Shown in pieces: positions 58,532 to 64,000 of a stretch of 64,000 nucleotides of DNA. The first letter of the stretch is position 1, and each line of letters opens with the position of its first letter. The DNA lies in contig WTGH01000031.1 in assembly GCA_011523655.1 (NCBI GenBank), positions 1-64,000 of the forward strand. The letters are read 5' to 3'. The position numbers and the translations under genes were made by a program. Under the pieces are notes generated by a model, which ran no database searches, was not told the DNA's origin, and saw only the letters and a list, made by a program, of their open reading frames with translations. The DNA is from Rhodospirillaceae bacterium (GTDB taxonomy: Bacteria; Pseudomonadota; Alphaproteobacteria; Bin65).

Positions 58532-59383
58532 ATGCCCCCGCCCGTCTACGCATCCCCGATCGAAAAAGGCTGGCACTACAGCTATCGCGTCATCTGCGCC
58601 GCGATTTTCGTGTTCCTCATCGGGCCGATCTTCGTCATCGTTCCGCTGAGCTTCAACGAGCTGCCCTATTTCACCTTTACCCCGGAAATGCTGTCGCTGG
58701 ATCCGGCCGGATACAGCACCAAATGGTACCATGAGTTCTTCACCGAGGCGTCCTGGCAGGACGCGGTCCAGAACAGTCTGGTCATCGCGATCTTCGCGAC
58801 GCTGATCTCGACGTTTCTCGGCACCCTGGCGGCGCTCGGCCTCAGCCGCTCCGAAATGCCGTTCAAGACCGGCCTCATGGCCCTGCTGATTTCGCCGATG
58901 ATCGTGCCGCTGATCATCTCGGCGACGGGCATGTATTTCTTCTACGCCCGCATCGGCATCTCCTCGACGCATCTCGGCGTCATCGTCGCCCATGCCGCGC
59001 TGGGCACCCCTTTCGTACTGATCACGGTCACGGCCACGCTGGTCGGTTTCGACCATTCGCTGACCCGGGCCGCGGCCAGCCTCGGCGCCAATCCGTTCCA
59101 GACATTTTTCAAGGTCACGATGCCCCTGATCCTGCCGGGCGTCGTCTCGGGCGCGCTGTTCGCCTTCATCACCTCCTTCGACGAGGTCGTCGTCGTGCTG
59201 TTCGTCGGGTCGGTGGAACAGCGCACCATCCCGTGGAAGATGTTCTCGGGCATCAGGGAGGAGATCCGCCCGACCATCCTTGCCGCGGCGACCCTGCTGG
59301 TCTGCGTTTCGATCCTGCTCCTGACGACGCTGGAGCTGCTGCGCCGGCGCAGCGAACGGCTCCGCGGCATCCGGGCGAACTGA
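58532..59383 (+). CDS. ABC transporter permease (PotC-like)
   Basis: The 283-residue permease has six predicted helices and the EAA coupling loop TRAAASLGANPFQTFFKVTMPLILPG. It starts 9 bases after the first permease gene and completes the four-gene importer operon. The C-terminus (RRRSERLRGIRAN) is basic and cytoplasmic. No terminator with a T-run is visible after it; 167 bases separate it from the acyl-CoA ligase gene on the same strand, a gap in which I see no clear promoter. Confidence 0.93.
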   Translation: MPPPVYASPIEKGWHYSYRVICAAIFVFLIGPIFVIVPLSFNELPYFTFTPEMLSLDPAGYSTKWYHEFFTEASWQDAVQNSLVIAIFATLISTFLGTLAALGLSRSEMPFKTGLMALLISPMIVPLIISATGMYFFYARIGISSTHLGVIVAHAALGTPFVLITVTATLVGFDHSLTRAAASLGANPFQTFFKVTMPLILPGVVSGALFAFITSFDEVVVVLFVGSVEQRTIPWKMFSGIREEIRPTILAAATLLVCVSILLLTTLELLRRRSERLRGIRAN

Positions 59384-59550
59384 AGGTCGGTTGCCGCCGG
59401 TGCGCACCTTGTCGCCGCCCCGCCGGACCCGCGCCGTTTTCCCCTTGCGCAACGGCCTCTTGCGAATCGCTGTAGCAGGCGGCAAGAACGGACAGTCCCG
59501 GCAGGGAACATCGTTGTCTTGGGGGCAGGCCCGACCATGCTGACCCAACC

Positions 59551-61140
59551 ATGTTAACCATGTCATCGGCGCTGGACCGCTGCCGGCGCTACTATGCCGA
59601 CCGGCCCGCGGTGGTCGACCGGGAGGGGCGCTGGACCTGGACCGGGCATCTCGACCGGGTGGCGCGGCTCGCCGGCGGGCTGAAGGCGCTGGGCGTCAAA
59701 CGAGGCGACGCCTTCGCGACGCTCTCGCGCAACACCTTCCGCAACTTCGAACTGCTGCACGCCGGCTACTGGATGGGCGCGGTGCCGGCGCCGGTGAACA
59801 TCCGCCTGGCGCCGCCGGAGATCGCCTACATCCTCGACAATGCCGGGGCGGAGGTTGTCGCCGTCGATGCGCCGTTCCTCGGCCTGCTCGAACACGAGGC
59901 GCTCGCCCGCTGGCGCGACCGGGCGATCCGGGTCGCCGGGCCGGACGACGATGCCGGGGAAGCCGGCGCCGCGTGGCAGGAGCGCGACTACGAAACCCTG
60001 ATCGCCGCGGCGGACCCGGCCGGGCTGCACGAGGCGCAGGAGACCGATCCCGCCATCCTGTTCTACACCGGCGGCACGACGGGCCGCTCGAAGGGCGTGC
60101 CGCTCAGCCACCGCAACGCCGTCTCGAACGGCATGCAGGTCGGCCACACGGTCGGCATCTATTCCGACGACGTCTATCTGCACGTCGCGCCGATGTTCCA
60201 TTCCGCCGACCTGCTCGGCACGGGTTTCACGCTGATGGGCAGCGGCCACGCCTTCCTGCCCGCCTTCACCCCGGCCGACCTTCTGGGCGCGATCCAGGAC
60301 CGGGGCGTCACCTGGACCATGCTGGCGCCGACCATGATCATCATGACGCTGCAGCAGGAGGACCTGTCGAGCTACGACCTCTCCAGCCTGCGCGCCTTCC
60401 TCTACGGGAGCGCGCCGATGGCGGCGGAATGGGTCGAGCGCACGCTGAAAGCCTTCGACGGAGTCGACCTGATCCAGGGCTACGGCCTCACCGAGACCTC
60501 GCCGATCCTGACGCTGATGTCCCACCGCGAGCATGTCGAGGCGATCGAAACCGGCAACCGCGACCGGCTCAAGGCCGCCGGCCGGCCGATTATCGGCGTC
60601 GACATGCGTATCCTCGGCCCGGACGGGCGCGAAGTCCGGAACGGCGAGTCCGGGGAGGTCGTCGTGCGCGCGCCCAACGTGACCGCGGGCTATCTCAACC
60701 TGCCGGAGGAGAATGCCCGGGCTTTCCGCGACGGCTGGTTCCACACCGGCGACGTCGGCCGGATGGACAACGACGGCTTCATGTATCTGGTCGACCGCAA
60801 GAAGGACATGATCATCACCGGCGGCGAGAATGTCTATTCGCTGGAGGTCGAGGCCGCGCTCTACCAGCATCCGGCGGTCGGCGAATGCGCCGTGATCGGC
60901 ATTCCGGACAGCAAATACGGCGAGGCCCTGTTCGCCGCCGTCGTGCCGCAGCCGGGCGCGAGCGTGAGCGCCGGCGAGCTGGTCGCCCATTGCCGGGAGC
61001 GCATCGGCGGCTACAAGATTCCGCGCCAGTACGCCTTCCTGCCCGAACTGCCGAAAAGCGCGATGGGCAAGATACTCAAGACCGCCCTGCGCGACATCTA
61101 CAGCGACCCGGCCGCCGAACGGGAGACGGTGGCGCGGTAG
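59551..61140 (+). CDS. Acyl-CoA ligase, AMP-forming (ANL superfamily)
   Basis: The 529-residue enzyme activates a carboxylic acid with ATP and CoA. Motifs are the phosphate loop FYTGGTTGRSKGV, YGLTETSP, the adenine site FHTGDVGRMDNDGFMYLVDRKKDMI, split, the hinge, and the C-terminal catalytic Lys in KSAMGKILKT. Fatty, aromatic and dicarboxylic acids are all possible. The start at 59551 or the ATG at 59560. Its last 130 bases occur as a decayed copy after the next gene. Neighbouring gentisate dioxygenase and a diiron protein favour an aromatic or related acid, by inference. Confidence 0.92.
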   Translation: MLTMSSALDRCRRYYADRPAVVDREGRWTWTGHLDRVARLAGGLKALGVKRGDAFATLSRNTFRNFELLHAGYWMGAVPAPVNIRLAPPEIAYILDNAGAEVVAVDAPFLGLLEHEALARWRDRAIRVAGPDDDAGEAGAAWQERDYETLIAAADPAGLHEAQETDPAILFYTGGTTGRSKGVPLSHRNAVSNGMQVGHTVGIYSDDVYLHVAPMFHSADLLGTGFTLMGSGHAFLPAFTPADLLGAIQDRGVTWTMLAPTMIIMTLQQEDLSSYDLSSLRAFLYGSAPMAAEWVERTLKAFDGVDLIQGYGLTETSPILTLMSHREHVEAIETGNRDRLKAAGRPIIGVDMRILGPDGREVRNGESGEVVVRAPNVTAGYLNLPEENARAFRDGWFHTGDVGRMDNDGFMYLVDRKKDMIITGGENVYSLEVEAALYQHPAVGECAVIGIPDSKYGEALFAAVVPQPGASVSAGELVAHCRERIGGYKIPRQYAFLPELPKSAMGKILKTALRDIYSDPAAERETVAR

Positions 61141-61218
61141 ACGCGCCTGCGTTGACAGCGCTGACCCGCTACCTAGACTCGCCACATATCCGAATACTCC
61201 GAGAAAGGATCCGGCACG

Positions 61219-61974
61219 ATGCCCCCGGCACCCGAATTTGCGCACCCGGAACAGGTAGGTGGCGCCTACAAGGATCTTCTGGTCCGCCTGATGACGCGGC
61301 AGATCTACGCCGAGACCGCGACCGCCGAGGTGTTCGGAAAGGCGATCTCGGTCGCGCCTAACTGGAAGGAAAAGGCGCTCGCGGCCGAATTCGCGGCCGA
61401 GGAGGCGCGCCACAGCCAGGGGCTCTACGACCTCCTGCTCGACCTCGGCGAGGACCCCGAGGAGATCATCGCGGGCCGCCCCGACGCGGCCGATTTCTGG
61501 CAGCTCGACCTCGACAACTGGCTCCATATCGCGGTGTTCAACTTCACCGTCGACCGCGCCGGCAGCCACCAGATCATGGAGTACCGCCAGTCGTCCTACA
61601 CTCCCTGGGCGGACAGCCAGGAAGAGGTGCTGGCGGACGAGGAGGACCACTACGACAACGGCGTCGAAAACCTGAAGGAGGTCGCCAGGGACCCGGCGCA
61701 GCTCGCCGAGTTCCAGGAAATCTTCAACCGCGTGCTGCCCAACTGCGTCAAGCGCGCCTTCGGTCGGCTGACCGGGGCGGACAACGACTTTTGCCTGGAG
61801 CACGGCCTCAAGCGGAACACCACCGAGGCGATCGTCAACCGCTACCTCACCGAGATGCGCGGCCACATGGAGGGCACCGGCCTGGTGTTCCCGCCGCTCT
61901 CCGCCTTCGACGCGATCAGGTGCGAGCTCGCCCCGTCGAGCCGCGAAATCCTGCGCTCGCTTCAGGCGGGATAG
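61219..61974 (+). CDS. Ferritin-fold diiron protein related to PaaA/PaaC (phenylacetyl-CoA epoxidase family)
   Basis: The 251-residue protein is all helical, with two ExxH-type diiron half-sites: EFAAEEARHSQG in the first pair of helices and VLADEEDHYDNG in the second, plus Glu in YAETATAEVFG. The fold and motifs fit the phenylacetic-acid catabolic (PaaA/PaaC) or BoxB-like oxygenase group, but it is shorter than PaaA (about 310) and no PaaB/D/E genes adjoin. It may hydroxylate or epoxidise the CoA thioester made by the preceding ligase. ATG 61219 follows GAGAAAGGA. Confidence 0.78.
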   Translation: MPPAPEFAHPEQVGGAYKDLLVRLMTRQIYAETATAEVFGKAISVAPNWKEKALAAEFAAEEARHSQGLYDLLLDLGEDPEEIIAGRPDAADFWQLDLDNWLHIAVFNFTVDRAGSHQIMEYRQSSYTPWADSQEEVLADEEDHYDNGVENLKEVARDPAQLAEFQEIFNRVLPNCVKRAFGRLTGADNDFCLEHGLKRNTTEAIVNRYLTEMRGHMEGTGLVFPPLSAFDAIRCELAPSSREILRSLQAG

Positions 61975-61996
61975 GGCGCGTCCCGGCCCTGCCCCC

Positions 61997-62121
61997 GTTG
62001 CCGGGAGCGGATCGGCGGCTACAAGATCCCGCGCCGGTGCGCCTTCCTGTCCGAATAGCCGAATAGCGCACCGGGCTAAGACCTCTGGGCTGCCCTGCGC
62101 GGCACCTGCAACGATCCGGCG
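61997..62121 (+). pseudogene. Decayed copy of the acyl-CoA ligase 3' end
   Basis: These about 125 bases align without gaps to the end of the ligase gene (60990 onward): CRERIGGYKIPR is still readable, then FLSE followed by an in-frame TAG and a second stop. By eye roughly four of five bases match. It has no start and does not reach the ligase stop in frame. It separates the diiron gene from the gentisate dioxygenase gene. Confidence 0.8.
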
Positions 62122-62243
62122 GGTGGGCGGGCGTCGCGCGGCAGCCGCTCTAAGGGACAGGCCGTCATGCGCACTTCGCCGTTCAAAGCCGGCCGCACGG
62201 CTGCTATCCTGCGCCCGACGCAATCCAACCTTCGAGGCCGCCG

Positions 62244-63326
62244 ATGGAAGCGCCGCAAATCAGTCCCGCAGACCGGGAAGCCCGGCAGGACTTCTACGAC
62301 ACGATCGACCGGCAGAACCTGACGCCCCTTTGGGAGGTGCTGGCCGGCCTCGTCACGAAAGAGCCGGTCAGCCGGACGAAACCGCATCTGTGGAAATTTG
62401 CCGAGGTCCGGCCCCATGTGCTGAAGGCCGGCAGCCTCATCACCGCCGAGGAGGCGGAGCGCCGGGTGCTGGTGCTGGAGAATCCCGGGCTGCGCGGCGA
62501 ATCGCGAATCACCCAGTCGCTCTATGCCGGATTGCAGCTGATCCTGCCGGGCGAGATCGCACCGGCGCACCGGCATACCGCGTCGGCCCTGCGCTTCATC
62601 GTCGAGGGCAGCGGCGCCTATACCGCCGTGGACGGCGAGAAGACCATCATGGAGGAAGGCGACTTCGTCATCACTCCGCCCTGGGCCTGGCACGACCACG
62701 GCAACGACAGCGACCGGCCGATGATCTGGCTCGACGGGCTGGACGTGCCGATGGTCAACAGTTTCGACACCTCCTTCGCGGAAAACCTGGCGGAGGACGA
62801 GCAGCAGCTTTCCCGGCCGGCCGACTATTCGCCGGACCACTATTCCCACAACCTGCTGCCGGTCGGCTACGAGAACACGATGAACTATTCGCCGATCTTC
62901 AACTATCCCTACGAGCGGACCCGCGAGACGCTGCACCGCATGGCGAAATACGAGGAATGGGACCCCTGCCACGGCCTGAAGCTGCAATACACGAACCCGG
63001 TCGACGGCGGCTACGCCATGCCGACCATCGCCACCTTCATGCAGCTTCTGCCCAGGGGCACGACGACGACGCCCTACCGCTCGACCGACGGCATGGTCTA
63101 TTCGCCGGTCGAGGGCGCCGGCCGCACGGTCGTGCGCACGCCGGGCGGCGATGTCGCGCTCGATTGGGAACCGAAAGACGTGTTCATCGTGCCGAGCTGG
63201 ATGCCCCATCACCACGAATGCGCGGGCGAAGCCGTGCTGTTCAGCTTCTCGGACCGGGCGGCCCAGCGCAAACTCGGCATCTGGCGCGAGCAGCGCGGCA
63301 ACGGCCCGGTCTCGGGGCCGCATTGA
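62244..63326 (+). CDS. Gentisate 1,2-dioxygenase-like bicupin
   Basis: The 360-residue iron dioxygenase opens the gentisate ring to maleylpyruvate. The first cupin carries the metal ligands in PGEIAPAHRHTASALRFIVEG (HxH) and the WAWHDHGND His. A degenerate second cupin includes VFIVPSWMPHHHECAGEAVLFSFSD. FYDTIDRQNLTPLWEVLAGL at the start and IATFMQLLPRGTTTTPYRSTDGMVY are characteristic. Length matches the family. It is on the same strand as the ligase and diiron genes, and the PhyH gene begins 16 bases later, suggesting one catabolic transcript. Maleylpyruvate isomerase and hydrolase are not in the window. Confidence 0.9.
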   Translation: MEAPQISPADREARQDFYDTIDRQNLTPLWEVLAGLVTKEPVSRTKPHLWKFAEVRPHVLKAGSLITAEEAERRVLVLENPGLRGESRITQSLYAGLQLILPGEIAPAHRHTASALRFIVEGSGAYTAVDGEKTIMEEGDFVITPPWAWHDHGNDSDRPMIWLDGLDVPMVNSFDTSFAENLAEDEQQLSRPADYSPDHYSHNLLPVGYENTMNYSPIFNYPYERTRETLHRMAKYEEWDPCHGLKLQYTNPVDGGYAMPTIATFMQLLPRGTTTTPYRSTDGMVYSPVEGAGRTVVRTPGGDVALDWEPKDVFIVPSWMPHHHECAGEAVLFSFSDRAAQRKLGIWREQRGNGPVSGPH

Positions 63327-63342
63327 AGCGCAGGGTGGACCC

Positions 63343-64000
63343 ATGGCCCGGCTGAGCCCCGACGAGCGTGCGTTTTTCCACGAGCACGGCTATCTGATGG
63401 TCGAAGACGCCGTGGACGCCGCCCTACTGGCGCGGCTGCAGGGGGACTTCGAGGCGTGGGTGGAAGAGAGCCGCGGCCACGATGCCGCCTGGGGCGACAC
63501 GCTGGATGGGCGGCCCCGCTTCGACCTTGAGCCCGGGCACAGCGCAGAGGCGCCGAAGCTGCGCCGGGTCAACGCGCCGATCGAAGTCTCGGACGCCTAT
63601 TACGCGGCGACGATGGACAGCCGGATGGTCGATTGCGTCGCCGACCTCATCGGCCCCGACGTCAAGCTGCACCACACCAAGATCAACTCGAAGCTGCCGG
63701 GCGGGCACACCGAGGTAAAGTGGCACCAGGACTTCCCGTTCACGCCCCATACCAATGACGATGTGGTGACGGCGCTGCTGATGGTGGATGAAGTCACCGA
63801 AACGAACGGAGCCCTTGAGGTCCTTCCCGCGTCTCACCGCGGCCCGATCCACGGCCTGTGGCACGACGGCGTGTTCACGGGAGCGGTGTCGGACGATGTT
63901 ACGGCGGCGTCCCGCCCGTCCGCCAGTCTCTGCACCGGTCCGGCGGGCGCCGTATGCCTGATGCACACGCGCCTGCTGCACGGCTCCGCACCCAACCGGT
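63343..64000 (+). CDS. PhyH-family Fe(II)/2-oxoglutarate oxygenase, 5' part
   Basis: The gene is cut by the right edge; 219 residues are visible. It shows LSPDERAFFHEHGYLMVEDAVD at the N-terminus, split, the iron-binding VKWHQDFPF (HxD), the loop NGALEVLPASHRGPIHG, and HTRLLHGSAPNR with the distal His. The 2-oxoglutarate Arg should lie just beyond the edge. The substrate is unknown. It follows the gentisate dioxygenase gene by 16 bases. Sequence differs clearly from the PhyH protein at 16059. Confidence 0.9.
   Translation, partial: MARLSPDERAFFHEHGYLMVEDAVDAALLARLQGDFEAWVEESRGHDAAWGDTLDGRPRFDLEPGHSAEAPKLRRVNAPIEVSDAYYAATMDSRMVDCVADLIGPDVKLHHTKINSKLPGGHTEVKWHQDFPFTPHTNDDVVTALLMVDEVTETNGALEVLPASHRGPIHGLWHDGVFTGAVSDDVTAASRPSASLCTGPAGAVCLMHTRLLHGSAPNR

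Overview
The window looks like chromosome from an uncultivated, GC-rich alphaproteobacterium. The evidence is a complete trio of ethylmalonyl-CoA pathway enzymes (mcd, ecm, ccr), TRAP-type transporters, an EnvZ/OmpR-like pair, a bactofilin, two CaiB/BaiF CoA-transferases and three Fe(II)/2-oxoglutarate dioxygenases of the PhyH and TauD families. Five toxin-antitoxin modules lie in 64 kb. That load, together with the catabolic content, resembles marine or host-associated uncultivated alphaproteobacteria, but this habitat guess is inference. I recognised no phage, insertion sequence or CRISPR array.

Region 1-5596 is the most unusual part. It opens with the 3' half of a sterol C-24 methyltransferase of the eukaryotic Erg6 type. 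Then come a protein fusing a GOLPH3-like GPP34 domain to a cytochrome P450, a Rieske oxygenase of the sterol-desaturase/hydroxylase kind, and a flavin oxidoreductase of the amine-oxidase fold. Together they look like a bacterial sterol (or other polycyclic triterpenoid) tailoring cluster. Base composition is visibly less GC-rich than in the following genes.

Region 5634-21804 is a catabolic block. It holds a translationally coupled molybdenum hydroxylase (coxMSL order M-S-L) ending in an SDR that has lost its catalytic residues, a beta-hydroxyacid dehydrogenase, a CoA-transferase, a GST, an orphan TRAP binding protein, an SAF-domain dehydrogenase with a PhyH oxygenase, a quinone oxidoreductase, a putative new RelE-type toxin module sitting between duplicated gene tails, a thiolase, a TauD oxygenase and a GFA protein.

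Region 21834-39709 carries housekeeping and transport: an EnvZ/OmpR pair, ilvE, a DUF3179 protein, cell-wall enzymes (mtgA, a lytic transglycosylase), a TAXI-TRAP transporter, parDE, phosphomannomutase/phosphoglucomutase, tRNA-Arg(CCT), a bactofilin, tRNA-Leu(CAA), a second CoA-transferase, a Tat-exported amine oxidase, and leuA behind a leader peptide with four consecutive Leu codons.

Region 39730-54096 has a 128-bp inverted-repeat (MITE-like) element, a ureohydrolase, higBA, a fabI-like reductase, the hepT/mntA module, mcd, capA and mltB homologues, tandem GyrI-like paralogues, an AbrB/PIN module, and divergent ecm and ccr around a shared promoter region. Mcd, Ecm and Ccr together convert crotonyl-CoA through ethylmalonyl-CoA to mesaconyl-CoA, so the cell can assimilate acetyl-CoA without the glyoxylate shunt.

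Region 54097-64000 holds a 765-bp gene-free stretch with phased CATGAC repeats and a TetR-type dyad. After it come a polyamine-type ABC transporter operon with an internal terminator, then an acyl-CoA ligase, a diiron ferritin-fold protein, a decayed copy of the ligase tail, a gentisate 1,2-dioxygenase and a PhyH oxygenase cut by the window edge.
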